A DNA stretch of 64,000 bases from Amaranthus tricolor (GCF_026212465.1 NC_080053.1:4916287-4980286), one strand, 5' to 3'. Shown: positions 46,501 to 58,680, counted from the stretch's first letter. Notes: a model not told the origin generated them from the sequence alone. Made by a program: numbers and translations.

Positions 46501-47159
46501 AATAATTTAAATTAAAGAATAATAAAAATTTATTAATAACTAAATTAAGAATAAAATATTGTAAATTTTTTTTTTTCTAAATTAATTTAAATAAAAGTAA
46601 ATCAAATCAATGAATAAACAAATACAATAGAAAAATAAATTTAAAAGATATGCCACGGATAAGGTCATGGTTACGCCAATACGTACCCACATGTATAACC
46701 AAGTCAGCAAGTGATCTTATGTTTAGGTCACCAATACGTAAAACACGAATTATTGCGAGCCACAGGTTTCTTTCGAAAAACATGTTAAGTTATATGTTGT
46801 ATGAAAATAGTTCTAGCACAAGCTTCCTGAAAGCTAACCTTTTCACCATCAGGTAGGCTGGCTAAAAGATCATGAAGTGGTTGAGTGTATTCTTGGAAAG
46901 TAGAGAGAGTATTAGCGTCAGCTGGATCAATCCCGGCACTTCGGAGGTCTGGACAGCTGACTTTAAACCCGGATTTTTCGAGTAGAGCTCTGATTTTAAA
47001 CCAACACCATCCTCCATGTGAGGCACCATGAACAAGCACAAAGTGTGCTGGCGATGTCAATCCAGATTCATCAGTCAGCATAGTAGCACTAATAGTATTA
47101 AGAAGGACAAGGAACAGAACGAATGTAAACAACTTGAAGGGTGTGATATGGGCAGCCAT
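43505..47159 (-). CDS. Methylesterase (MES/SABP2-like alpha/beta hydrolase), four exons
   Basis: The exons are 47159-46839, 45700-45560, 44618-44475 and 43786-43505, all phase 0, with sites AAG/GTTAGC, TTAG/GTA, AAT/GTAAGG, ACAG/GAG, GAG/GTAGTA and GTCAG/GAC. The product is 295 aa. It keeps the family hallmarks: oxyanion-side HGASHGGWCW (45-54), nucleophile elbow VGHSFGG with Ser114, a candidate catalytic Asp241 (TLQD) and His268 (DSDHSPM). This family demethylates plant hormone esters such as methyl salicylate and methyl jasmonate, or acts as hydroxynitrile lyase; the substrate cannot be told here. Residues 1-26 are strongly hydrophobic (FTFVLFLVLL), a likely signal peptide or anchor. Most family members are about 260 aa and cytosolic, so this one may enter the secretory pathway. 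No disabling change was seen. Confidence 0.85.
43970..44262. mobile_element. Fold-back Mutator-like MITE in a methylesterase intron
   Basis: The exact 9-bp repeat ATAAAATAA flanks it (43961-43969 and 44263-44271). The ends GGAAAAATTACC and GGAAAAATTATC (complement) extend into inverted arms of about 90 bp containing AATAATACCAACTTT. It is 293 bp, non-coding, and lies in the intron between exons 3 and 4. Confidence 0.8.
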
Positions 47160-47418
47160 TTCTATTAATGTTACTAGAAGGTTATAGTAGTAATGTACTT
47201 GGTGTATGGTGTAGCAAATAGCTGGTTATTTAAGCTACTGAGTTGCTAAATATCTTAATGCAATTGGACAAATAAACTGACTCAAATTCACGGGAATACC
47301 TCACGATAAAGATAAGACTTATCGAAATCAATTTCAATTACTTGTATTTTACTTTGATTAGGACTGTATTTTAGCACACATTTCATATTTTCTTTTTATC
47401 TTTATCACAACTTACACG

Positions 47419-49985
47419 TGAAAGAATGATTTGGTTTGAACGGTAGTCTTTCTCATTAGGAGTAATGATCATATATACAAAAATACAAGCTATATTTTAG
47501 GAAACTAAATATTTACCTAATATTCTACACAATCATATTGATTATACAAAATATTCTAATAATCAAAAGATATTATTCTAACACACCCCCGCAGTCAAAT
47601 CGGGGGTTGACAGACGCTGAAACTGGAACGAAAATCATCAAATAATACTTGAGGAAGACCTTTGGTGAAAATGTCAGCGATCTGATAACGAGTTGGAACA
47701 TGAAGCACCCGAACATCACCACGTTTAACTTTTTCACGAACAAAGTGAATGTCGATCTCAATGTGTTTAGTGCGCTGGTGATGCACTGGATTACTAGCCA
47801 AATAGACGGCACTAACATTGTCCCAATAAACAAGAGTAGTTGTAGTAATAGGACAGTGAAGCTCAAGAAGTAAATTGTGGATCCAACAAGTTTCAGAAAC
47901 AGCATTAGCAACACAACGATATTCAGCCTCAGCACTAGATTTGGAAACAGTAGGCTGTCGTTTAGCGGACCAAGAAATTAAATTATCACCCAGAAAAACA
48001 CGGTAACCAGAAGTAGAGCGGCGAGTGTCAGGACATCCACCCCAATCAGCATCGGTATAGGACAAAAGAGTCGAAAGATTAGAACGATACAACTGCAGAC
48101 CATAGTGAATAGTACCTTTGACATAGCGAAGAATGCAGTGAATAGCAGTCATATGTTCAAATCTAGGATCATACATATAAAGGCAAACCTGCTGAACAAC
48201 ATATGAAATATCTGGGCGGGTGAAAGTAAGATACTGCAAAGCACCAGCCAGACTACGATACAATGTAGGATCATCACAAGAAGAACCAGCATTAGCGCAA
48301 AGTTTGCCGAAGGTAGCAAAATGTTTACATTGAGACATGCCAACCTTTTCAAGAATTTCAGAGGCATACCGCTGTTGAGAGAGAAAGAGGCCCGTAGATG
48401 TACGATTAACAGCAATACCCAAAAAATAATTAAGAGGACCCAAATCCTTCATAGCAAACTCATAGCTAAATTTAGACATAAGAGACTCACGGAGTAAATC
48501 AGAAGAAGCCGTAAGAATAATATCATGCACATATAACAACAGATAAGCAATATCAGGACCATGACAGTTAACAAAAAGAGAATTATCAAAGATGCTGTTA
48601 GAAAAACCAATAGTAGTCGCAAAAGTGGCAAACCGGTGGTACCAAGCACGAGGAGCCTGTTTGAGACAATAAAGAGATTTACGAAGAAGACAAACATGAT
48701 CAGGACGAGTAGGAACACGAAAACCCAGAGGTTGATGCATGTAAACAGTCTCAGTCAAGTGACCATGAAGAAAAGCATTCTTAACATCTAGTTGATGAAT
48801 AGACCAAGACCGAGAAAGGGCAATACTTAAAACAATGCGAATAGAGGCAGGTTTCACAACCGGACTAAAAGTTTCATCACAGTCAATGCCTTCCCTTTGA
48901 GATTTACCATCACCAACAAGACACGTTTTATAGCGCTCAAAAGAACCATCGGACTTAGTATTGACACAAAATACCCACAAAGACCAAATGATATTAGCAT
49001 TAGGAGGACGAGGTACCAGATCCAAAGTGTGATTCTCAATTAAGGCATCAAATTCCTCTTGCAAAGCTAACTTCCAGTTCGGGTCACGAAGGGCATAAAG
49101 GGGAGATTTGGGTAAAGAGGAAAAAGAAATAGATAAAGCTTGGGAGTAGTATTTGGGATTAGGTTTGAAAATACCATGTTTACTACGCGTAACCATGTCG
49201 GGTGGTGAGGATGGAAAGTTGGGATTGGAAGAGGAAGAGGAAGACTGAGGTTGGTAATGGACTGGGCTGCGTGAGGCAGGCCCAGTAGAGGTAGGTTGGT
49301 GAAAGGGAGAAGAGGTAGAGAAGGAAACAGGGGGCTGGAGTGTAGCTGGGCTGGGAGCAGCTTGAGGCCCAGTAGAGAGTATATGCGGACAGGGAGAGGT
49401 AGGGGTTGCTGTTGGGCCCAAAAAATGGTCAGGCCCAGCGGATGGTATAGGCTGGGAAGGGGTAGTGGCTGTTGGGCTTAGATTAGATGCAGGCTCAGTT
49501 AGAGGCAAAGGCTGGGTAGAGGAGTGTGTTTAGGCTATTTTGAGCAAACGAATGGGTATAATATCATCTAAGAATTGGTAGTTGCGGGGAGACGGTGAAG
49601 GAGATTGAGAAAAAGGAAAAGTGGCATCATCAATAGAACATGTTGAGAGATAATTATTTTACGGGATGAGAGATCATAGCACTTGTAACCTCTATGAGAA
49701 GATGGGTATCCCAAAAAAATACATGGAGCGGAACGTGGGTGGAGTTTGTGAATAGTAGTATAGGGAAAGAGAGGGAAACATAAACACCCAAAAACCCGTA
49801 GATGAGCATAGGTAGGAGACTTACGATAAAGAAGGTGAGTGGGAGTAAGATTGCCAAGAAGTTTAGAAGGGAGAATATTAAGGAGATAAGTAGCCGTGTT
49901 TAAGGCGTGAGGCCAAAAGACGGAGGAAGGGAAGCATGACACAAAAGAGTACGAATTATGTTATTGATGGAGTGGATTTTGCGTT
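47419..49985 (-). mobile_element. Ty1/copia element, 5'-truncated
   Basis: On the minus strand an integrase C-terminal part (49942-49568, FWPHALNTATYLLN and LRVFGCLCFP) leads into a long open frame with RT and RNase H (49508-47595). A purine tract (complement of CACCCCCGC near 47584-47592) and an LTR starting TGTTAGAATAATATC (from 47583 downward) follow. The LTR end near 47419 is a guess. Everything before the integrase end is missing, so there is no 5' LTR. Confidence 0.75.
47595..49508 (-). pseudogene. Copia RT-RNase H polyprotein, 637 codons, mutated active site
   Basis: A Pro/Ser-rich linker (residues 1-110) precedes RT: KNAFLHGHLTETVYMHQPLG, SLYCLKQAPRAWYHRF and the active-site region LLLYVHDIILT, where the conserved YVDD is YVHD. 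RNase H follows with YTDADWGGCPDTRRSTSGY, SKSSAEAEYR, YWDNVSAVYLASNPVHHQ and IADIFTKGLP. The frame is fully open, which suggests recent insertion, yet the catalytic Asp-to-His change should abolish reverse transcription. Confidence 0.8.
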
Positions 49986-49996
49986 AAACAGGGGGA

Positions 49997-50248
49997 ATGC
50001 ATGGAGTTAATAAACTTGTACATATTCTTTGGGTGAACGGAAATCATTATGTTCAGCTTTTAATGAACGATGATTCATCTCCACTGCCGCCAGTCCAGCA
50101 AAATTGGAGAGCAGCAGCTAACAATTCATGTAGAGATTTTGAGAGACAGTATCGCAACAGGATATCACTTTGGAATAAACTGTGCGGCGTACAACGACCA
50201 CAACATAATAACACCGCCGAAGATGCAGTCAATTTAGATACTCCATAG
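49997..50248 (+). pseudogene. C-terminal tail of a MULE-type protein
   Basis: An 83-codon frame contains LWVNGNHYVQLLM, then SPLPPVQQNW and FERQYRNRISLW. This resembles the end of plant MULE-derived proteins with a C-terminal protease-like (OTU/Ulp1-like) domain, where GNH(W/Y)VQV and PLPP..LW motifs occur, from memory of the family. The N-terminal part (transposase, SWIM) is absent. It converges with the plant mobile domain gene to its right. Confidence 0.45.
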
Positions 50249-50393
50249 TACAATGTTGTGTAGTTATTGTGTTGATTGTATTTATTGTACTGATTGGACT
50301 TAGTGTTTTCATTTTATTAATTGTATTCATTGTAGTAATTGTATTCATAGTACTCATTTCATAATTAAGTTCGTGAATAAATATGTTAGTGAA

Positions 50394-52453
50394 TCAAATG
50401 CAACGCGTAATAATAAAATCAATTATAGCCGTGTAGAAATACAAACATAAATGTCTATGAAGGGTTGTGCCCTCTAAACTCTTGCCTTCGGCAAACAATT
50501 CTCTAAGTTCATCCAAATACAAATCAGCAGCCTGTCTTTCCCTGGGCATCATATTAACAACAGCTGGCATCCTGAGCAATGGCGCGAGTCGAGTTGGAAA
50601 TTCAGCTGCAAACTGTACAAACAAAACAATGGTATTACCAAAAAATTAGTCAACAATTTCTATAATGACACATAAAAATGAAACAGATAAATAGAAAAAC
50701 TAACGTATTCAACTCTGTTATCTGCTGCACCAGTAGTAGGTTCTTCACCGGGGATGAGAAATGTGTGGGAAGACACTCTAAACCAGTTGATATACTCGGG
50801 GACAGCCTCTGATGGAACAAATGCTTGACGTAGTGCCTGATCACCAACGTGGGCACAATAGGGGAACCTACTCCATATCTCCGTGTACATAGACGGAGAA
50901 GCGAATGTCACTTAATAGGAACCTTGTGCTGGTCGCAAATCTTGGGTAGGTCTCAACGGAGGGGGGAAATAGCTTGTACAAAACCAAGCTATCTGACTGT
51001 CCTCTCAGGCAAATACACCTTCACGACATCAAAACAGGTGATACCCCGACATAGGCGGTACGTAGGTGCTCGTTCAATAAAGCCCTAGGAGAAGTCATGT
51101 ACAGAGTCCATTCCACCTGCTTACAAAGAAAATTAACATAAACAACATAATATAAAATTAAAATAATTAGTATAACGATGTGTGAGGTCATGTACAAAAC
51201 ATGTGTCTCTGTCATGGAGTCCAGTATACTCCTACAGTCTCTCAGTCTGCTCAGCTCATGAATTGGCTTCTGGGGGGACCACATCTCCGCCCTAGTCTTG
51301 TTAGGCATATCAGCTTGACAAGGATGGGGGCGAAAGGATGCGAAGTACTCGTAAATCCATGTCTGCAACAGTGTCAGACAACCAGCAATAGTCTTGCACC
51401 TAACCCTTGTCGCCATAGCCATTTGGCGATACATGTTAGCCAGTGTCACTGCACCCCAAGCAATCTCATCCTGATCAGCAGTCACAGCAAGTATAGGGTG
51501 AGACCGCATCCCAACTCTAATCTTATCCACCAGCAGCGTGGAACCCACTATAGCCATGTAATACGCAGTAGTCTGAGTCTCCAGAGACTGAGAACGGTGG
51601 CATAGCTGCAATATTTCACCAACGTTAATGCTCCCGCTACTGAAGTACCCCTTCTTATGTAGCTCCGACATTGGCTCCCCAAACAGACTGGCCAGGTCAA
51701 GCTTTCAGTCACCATCACCAGGTTCAGCGGGAAGTGAACCATCAATGCCAACTCCTAAAATGCGTTGCACGTCGTGCAACATTATGGTCATCTCCCCCCA
51801 TTGGTATCAGGTTGCCACCTCTCCACAAAGGCAGTAATAAGAGCACTCTCAATGTGCTGGTGCATTATGTACGGCAGACGACCTAGAAGAGTGGTAGGTA
51901 ACACCCCATACAGCTCATCAGACATGTCCTGCAGTCTGATGATCGCCTCCAACGTCCTCTTCCTAGGGCGACAATAAAAAATCGGAGGCGTGCGCTCCGA
52001 TCCCTCAAATATAACCTTCGCTACGTGCCCACCGTAGCTGGGTATCAAACTGCTGTCAACAGGGCCCCCGGGCTGGGGTGATGTGATCAACCAGTCCATG
52101 TCCGCGAACTGTGAGCACCTCCTCCTCCGTCGAGCCGCTTCCTCAACCTGGCTGACTCCTGCGTGATCAGAAGTGTCAGCCGTGCTATGCCCTCTACTCC
52201 TAAACTGACCGGCATGCCCTTTGACGAGCGTCCTACGCAGGCTAGTCTAGCGCTCAAAGCGACTACGCACATGGTCTAGGGTACTCGAACGTTGGGCCTG
52301 ACTATGTCTGGTCGTCTGTTCCTGCTTGGCTCGCCTTGCAGAACCCGTAACACCCCTCTCATGGGGATTCCCTCTCAGTAAACTCGGCCTAGAACTATTG
52401 TCGCTTAATAACACTCCAAAAAAGCCTTTTCCTTTTCCCTGATTTTCAGCCAT
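50394..52453 (-). pseudogene. Plant mobile domain (PMD/MAIN-like) gene, broken
   Basis: On the minus strand, from an ATG at 52453: a basic N-terminal region with a TAG near 52247, then MDWLITSP, LPYIMHQHIESALITAFVER and WQPDT, then DVQRILGVGIDGSLPAEPG, a stop, LASLFGEPMSELHKKGYF, and IAWGAVTLANMYRQMAMATR to about 51190. Exon 2 starts at 51116 (VEWTLYMTSP), is frameshifted near 51060, and continues with VKVYLPERTVRQLGFVQAI, MYTEIWSRFPYCAHVGDQAL and FRVSSHTFLIPGEEPTTGAA to 50705. Exon 3 starts at 50612 (FAAEFPTRLAPLLRMPAVV). This is the PMD family, shared by host MAIN proteins and captured by transposons. At least three disabling changes are present. Confidence 0.7.
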
Positions 52454-52459
52454 TTACTA

Positions 52460-52911
52460 CAATTTTCATAATTTAATAAACTATTAATAAAAAATTAAAA
52501 GCATAAAAAAATACATTAAGTTATATTCATTTTAATTACACTTACAATATTAATTTAATAAACACTTACAATCATATAAATTATTAACTAAAATAATTCA
52601 CACATATAAACAAATAAACAATTATTATATTAATAAATAATTAAACAACTAAAATTTAATTAACAACTAAAATAAAATTTTATTAACAACTAAATTTTAA
52701 TTACTATATTATTATTATATTAAAAAATATTTAAACATTTAAACAAATTATTTAAATTCAAAACTAATTATTATAATAATATTATCATAATATAATAATA
52801 TATTAAAATAAAATAATTTATTACAACATTTATTAAATAATAATAACTTAAAAAATAAATTAAATAAACAAAAGGAATTTCAAAATTCAAAAAAATAAAT
52901 AAATAAAGAAA
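52460..52911. other. AT-rich upstream flank of the PMD gene
   Basis: Almost only A and T, with TTAATAA/ATTAAATA words. No gene. Confidence 0.35.
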
Positions 52912-53110
52912 TTACAAGTCGTACAAAAAGTGCGACTGAACGTAGGAGGAGTTGCACATAAAGTGCGACTGTTCCTAGGTTCACTCGCACTTTTTCTGCG
53001 ACTCGTAATTTTTTTTTTTTTAATTTTGAATTACATTAAAATAGAAATTATCTCGAGTTTTTGTTAACGACTCCTCCTAGGTTCAGTCGCACTTTAGCTC
53101 CGATTAATTT
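52912..53110. repeat. Palindrome-rich cluster around GTGCGACTG/CAGTCGCAC
   Basis: Words such as AAAGTGCGACTG, GTCGCACTTT, TCGCACTTTTT and CTAGGTTCA recur in both orientations within 200 bp. The segment could fold into several hairpins, comparable in style to the repeated palindromes of the fold-back element at 37062. The outer ends and any target duplication are unclear. Confidence 0.6.
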
Positions 53111-53339
53111 TATGTGTAAATTTTGTGTTTTTTGAAGTGATAAAAGTGTTATTGAATGAGTTTGAAGTGTTTTATAAAAGTTTTAAAATTTTTAAATTCA
53201 AGAGCATTTTTGTCATTTTATTAAATTAATTTAAAATAAGAGTGACGATAAAATGAAAAATATGGCGAAAAATAAGAATTGGGTATTGAAAATTTTCCAA
53301 CGACATGTCTACTATATTTTTTTGTGCGCACTTATATAA

Positions 53340-56300
53340 GTTATAATTGAGTACAACATAAAAATGGATGAAGTACGACATTAAATATTATTAGATCATA
53401 TAATTCTGATGACAAGGCTTATTACTCCTTGAGTGGATTACGGAAGGTATTAATTTCTTCAATTAAATTCTTTGATTTGGTTATGGAGTATCTCCTTCAC
53501 TCCTGATTATTGTTAACAAAGTGAGGGTTTCTATTATTATCTTTATGAAACAAGGGGTTCATGACTTCATCTATACATGCATCATAACAAAGATTATTTT
53601 ATTTTATTACAGTATGTTTAACATTCCCCCGCAAACTTAGGGTGGTGTCCAACATTCCAAGCTTGGGTAAAAGAGTTTGAAGTTTTGTTGATGGAATGAT
53701 CTTGGTCAAGGCATCCGCAAGTTGCTCGTGAGTTGGATCAGACCCTCCAAGACTTTTTCCCGAGTGAAGTGGCAGTCGATTTTAATGTGTTTGGTCCGTT
53801 GGTGAAGCACGGGATTTTGAGCTATCTGTAAAGCAGACTGATTATCACACTCCAAAGCAACAGGTCGAAGATTAGTAATACCCAACTCCTCAATATGAGG
53901 GACCAACCATGTAATTTCTGAAGCCACAGCAGCCATTGCTCGGTATTGACCTTCAGAAGATGATTTTGATACGGTGTGCTGCTTCTTGGATTTCCAGCTA
54001 ACGGGGGAGTTACCAAGAAGGATAAGATAGCCTGTGACGGACTTTCTAGTGTCCATACAAGCCCCCCAATCAGAGTCGAAGTAGGCATGTAGTCGTATCT
54101 GATCAGAACCTTTTATAATAATTCCTTGACCGGATGTATGGGTGATGTAGCTTAATGTGTGCTGAAGGGCCTGTTGGTGTGCTTCGCTTGGATTCTGCAT
54201 GTATTGGCTCAGAGCCTGCACAGTGAAAGCTAAAGCCGGTCTCGTGTGTGTCAAGAAATTCAACTTCCCAACGAGATACCTGCAATCAGTTGGATTAGTA
54301 AGTAAAGGAGAATCATGAGTATACAATTTCAGATTTAAAGGGAGAAGAGTGGCAGCCTTGTGAAAGGTGGTTATGCCACAGTCCCGAAAAAACTCTTTAG
54401 TGAACTTACTTTGAGTGAGAACAATGCCATCAGGGGTGTAGGAAACCTGAAGGCCAAGAAAGTAATGTAATGGACCTAAGTCTTTTATGCTAAAAATACG
54501 ATGCAAATGAGATTTTAAAGATTGTATATTAGCTTTGTTATTACCTGTAAGGATTATATCATCAACATAAATTGCAGCAATAGTGAAGCATGTAGGTGTC
54601 TTTTTAATAAAAACAGAAGAGTCATATTAGATTGAACAAAATCTTGATGAAACATTTCAGTAGTGAGTCTAGCAAACCACTGACAAGAGGCTTGTTTTAA
54701 GCCATAGAGAGACTTTTTTAGCCTGTAAACAAGATTAGGAGAGGCATGGAGACCATCTGGTATAGTCATGTATACCTCTTCACATAAGTCACCATGTAGA
54801 AAAGCATTATTAATGTCTAATTGAAAAAAAGGCCAATGGCGATGAGCTGCTAGTGCAAAATACGTCGAACAGTAGTCATTTTGGTTGTAGCCCTTAGCAA
54901 CAAGTTGGCTTTATGTCGTTCTAACAATCCATCAGACCTTAGTTTTACTTTATACACCCATTTAGATTCAATAGGTTTCTTATTAGGAGAAAGGGGAGCA
55001 AACTCCCATGTGTTATTACTAGCAAGAGCATCAAGTTCGCGTTGCATCGCAAGCTGCCAAACAGGGTGTTTTTGACCGCCTCAGCATACGAAGAGGGTTC
55101 ATGCCATGTACATGTATTAGTTATGTGGAATTTGGACTTGGCAGGAATTTCATTAAAAGTAACAATATTGCAAGATTTTCGAAATTCATAAAGATAATCA
55201 GAAAGATAAGGAGGAGGTCTATGGGTTCTTGTGGAACGCCTTGGAGGAGTGTTAGTAATAGTATCATGTGAACAAATATCAAGGTCAGAACCTTGGGGAT
55301 GGTGCATGCTAATAGAATCAGAAGTATGAGGAGTAGTATTATCATGTGAACAAATGTTAGAAGTATTGGAATTATGCAAAATAGTGGGAAGAGGAGTGAT
55401 GGGGACAAAGCGAGGAGACGAGTTAGTAGGAGAGGGTAATGGAGTTGTAGCATGTGACGAAGTGTTAGACATGTTAACAGGAATAGAAGTGGTACGTTGG
55501 GACATTTTAGGAGATGGAGGATTAATTTCATTAACATGTTGTGGGTTGTCATTGTTAAGAGTATTGTTGGAAAAAGGAAAAGTGAGAAAGGGGTGTGGGT
55601 AGTCGTGTAGAGTAGTAGGGTAATGTAGGGTGTAGCTTGGTATTGAAGAAGTGGGAATATAGAGAATAGCAAAAGGTGAATCATGATTCTTGATATTATG
55701 GTATGGAAAATATTGTTCTTTAAAAGTAACATCTCTAGAGATAGGGTTTTTTTTGTTCTTATATTAAAGACCTTGTAACCCTTTGGAGCATAGAGATATC
55801 CTAAAAAGAAATTCCAAGGTTAAGTCATAGGGTCAAATTTAGTTCTTCCTTACTTTAATGTAGAGACATAACAAAGACAACCATAGGCTCGGAGGTAGGA
55901 ATTGTTAGAGGCATGGCCAAATAATTTTTCATAAGGACTAATATTACCTAAAACAGTTAAAGGTAACCTATTAATAAGATAAGCAGCACATAAAACGAAA
56001 TCACCCCAAAAAGAATAAGGTAAATTAGATTGAAACGAAAGAGCACAAGTGGTGTCAAGTAAGTGTTTGTGTTTGCATTCAACCACGCCGTTTTGTTGTG
56101 GTGTCTCACTACAACTACGTTGATGAATTATGCCTCTACGATGATAAATGTGTAAGATGTCGCCCGCACATAACTCTTTGGCATTATCGGTGCAGACAAT
56201 TTTAACATTAGTGAGAAACTGAGTATGAACATAAGTAAAGAATTGATCTAGAATAGCAACACATTATTCTTATTTTTCATTAGGTAAATCCAAGTAACTT

Positions 56301-57957
56301 TAGTGTAGTCATGAACAATACCAAGAAACAAAGTACAATTATTATAAGTGGGATGTGAATAAGGACCCCAAGTATCAATGTGTAGCAACTCAAAAGCAAA
56401 TGTTGTCTATGTGGAACTGGTATCAAAGTTGCGTCTGTGTTGGCGTGCAGCTGGGCAGATGGTACAAAAATATTGTTGTTTAACATGACTAACATTAATT
56501 TCTGGATAAAAAATCTTAATTTATTAAATAAAACTAAATTAAAATGAAATTATGGGACATACAAAACATCTTTAAGAATTATTCCATTGGATAATCTTAT
56601 ATCTCCAATTTTAGTGATAAGAAATTTACTACCATCAGGAATAGTTATATGATGATTATAGTTGGAAACATCTTTGCATTTCAGAAAAAAATGAAAGGTT
56701 ATTGCACATATGGTCAATCGCCGCACTGTCAACGTTCCAAACATATGTAGAAATCTGACAAAGTTGACACATACCTGCTAGTTAGGCGTAGGAATCATTA
56801 TCAAGGCATTCTACATGTTGTTTATCAACAATAACATTTGTCTTTCCAAAGAAATTTAAAAGATTACTAAATTGTTCATGAGAAAGACCAAAAGAACTAC
56901 CATCTTCAGAAGAAGAATGACAATTGGTAGAGGCAGCAGCAGCATGAATAGTAGAATAAGAATGTTTGGAATGACCATTGATTTCACAATGATCACAAAA
57001 ATAAGATGGTCTTTTAGAATTGAAACTAGATTTATGTTTGACATGAGGTTTAGAAAGGACACCATGATTGTTGTATTTTCGTCTCGCCACTCCAAAATCC
57101 ATGGGTTCGCCTATGACATTCTTCTTGGAGTAACATCCTATAAACATCCTGAATACTAGGTAGATCCGGTAACATGAGTAAAGTGGTACGAACTTGACTA
57201 TATTGTTTGTCCAACTTCATGAGAAAGTGCATGATATGTTGATCTTGTTGGATCTTGAAAAATTAGTTTGAGGGATGCAATTGCAAACTACTAAAGGGGA
57301 TAAATCATCAAGTTCATCCCAAATAGCCTTGACCCTAGTGAAATAAGTGGCCAAAGACATGTCCGGTTCTTGAAAAGTATTAAGAAGTTTTTCTTGCAAA
57401 TAATTGATTTGAGAAGGGGATGTTTTTTCAAATTGGCCTTCAAGATCGAGCCGTATTTCAAGAGCGATCTTGAAGTACATAATACTCTTTGCCACATATC
57501 TATCCCAAGGATGAGATTAACCAGTCGATAACCATATTGTTGCAGCGTTGCCACGCGTGATCATCAAAAGAATTTACAGGCGGCAGAGACAAAGTGCCAT
57601 CAATGAAACCAATTTTTTTCTTAGCATTTAAAACAATTACCATGGACCGTTTTCAGTCAGTAAATCCAGTACCATCAAAGACAGTAGATACAAGTTTGAG
57701 AGCAGTAGAATCTGAAGGATGATGATAATAGCAACTAGTGGGGTTTTGAGTTTGGTCGAACATAGAGGTGGAATCAAATGAACCATTTTATCCAGAAGCA
57801 TCCAAAACATTAGGAATGGAGGCATCCATGATTAAAGCATAGAAAGAAAGAGAGGAAAGAAAACGAAGAAAAAAAAGAGGGGTTCAAGAAAACAAATGTA
57901 GAAACAATGGATTTAGGAATGAGAGATAGGATAACATCCTGCATCTGATACCATGTT
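53340..57957 (-). mobile_element. Ty1/copia element, nearly full length but decayed
   Basis: On the minus strand it has an initiator-Met primer site TGGTATCAGATGCAGG (near 57953) just after ...TTATAACA, gag from an ATG at 57829 (MDASIPNVLDASG then a stop) through 57217, and protease (56744-56550, preceded by WNVDSAAIDHM). Integrase parts follow (56495-55850, NGVVECKHKH, YSFWGDFVLCAAYLIN), then a long linker (55732-54945), RT (55047-54554, then YVDD near 54570) and RNase H (54506-53706, FDSDWGACMDTRKSVTGYL). A purine tract (complement of TTCCCCCGC at 53624-53632) and an LTR starting TGTTAAACATACTG at 53623 close it. Deletions hit integrase and RT. Only the last bases of the 5' LTR seem to remain, and the 3' LTR limit near 53340 is a guess. 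Confidence 0.75.
53706..54506 (-). pseudogene. Copia RT end and RNase H frame
   Basis: A 266-codon frame has IFSIKDLGPLHYFLGLQV, YLVGKLNFLTHTRPALAFTV, YFDSDWGACMDTRKSVTGYL, SWKSKKQHTVSKSSSEGQYR (E to Q in the conserved AEYR) and CDNQSALQIAQNPVLHQR, ending soon after FTREKVLEG. The usual LADIFTK tail lies beyond the stop in another frame. Confidence 0.7.
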
Positions 57958-58019
57958 ATAATAAGATTAGACAAAAATAATTCCAAAAAAGCTTCAAGTA
58001 TGAAATTTCTTTAGCAAAA

Positions 58020-58257
58020 CAAAGGTGAGGTATTGGGTATTTTCAAAGATTGAATGACCATAATAGAGAAGAAGTTTAAGAGTAGCAATGAGTCATTGAA
58101 GACCAACAATGCACTTGAGTTAGTTGTGTAGGGGTTTCTCAAGATATGCTCTAAGGAAGGTATTGTGAGACATTCTACAAGTTTAGGCAGGCCTCAACAA
58201 AATGGATGAGCCGAAAGGATGAACAAGACATTCATGGAGAGCGGTAGATGTGTAAAA
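58020..58257 (+). pseudogene. Copia integrase fragment
   Basis: The translation resembles the end of a copia integrase core: EGIVRHSTSLGRPQQNG, a stop, AERMNKTFMES and GRCVK. This is the conserved HxTSxxxPQQNGVAERMNKT motif. It is on the opposite strand to the element at 53340-57957 and therefore belongs to a different insertion. Confidence 0.6.
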
Positions 58258-58680
58258 CACCCCAAGATTTTTAATGACGTAATTATTTAAAATTTTAATA
58301 ACTTTTGAAAACTTTATAATTATATTAAATTATTATATAATTTGTTTTAATAAATTTATTTCATATACAAATTTAAATTTCAATATATATATATATATAG
58401 TTACGATTTCTAAAATAAAGAGGTTCAAATCAAATTATTATTTTATTAAAATGTGTGAGCACACAAAGGTGAGTTTCTTAGTTGGGTCTCGCAAGAAAAG
58501 GAATCTAGGTAAATAAATAAATAAATAAGTAAATAAATAAAATAAAAAGGATGGGTAAGGATTTTAAGTGAGATACCCCTTGCCCTCACATTCAAAACAC
58601 TGCTCACCTCCATACCCAAAGTGGTGTTCATTGTAGCAATAGCTAGACCTGAGTTTGATGCAAACATGGAATGCCTATTT
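58257..58680. repeat. LTR-like fragment interrupting the integrase remnant
   Basis: It begins TGTAAAACACCCCAAGAT directly at the break in the integrase frame and is AT-rich, with a short TA repeat (58384-58400) and AAATAAAT repeats (about 58512-58545). The TGTAA start with CACCCC is LTR-like. The right end was not found. Confidence 0.35.

Noticed and set aside
50053..50253. 66-codon minus-strand frame
   Set aside because: It is antisense to the better supported MULE-type tail with GNHYVQLLM and PLPP motifs.
51201..51977. Plus-strand frames across the PMD gene (51201-51605, 51628-51837, 51671-51886, 51765-51977)
   Set aside because: They are antisense to clear plant mobile domain coding sequence on the minus strand.
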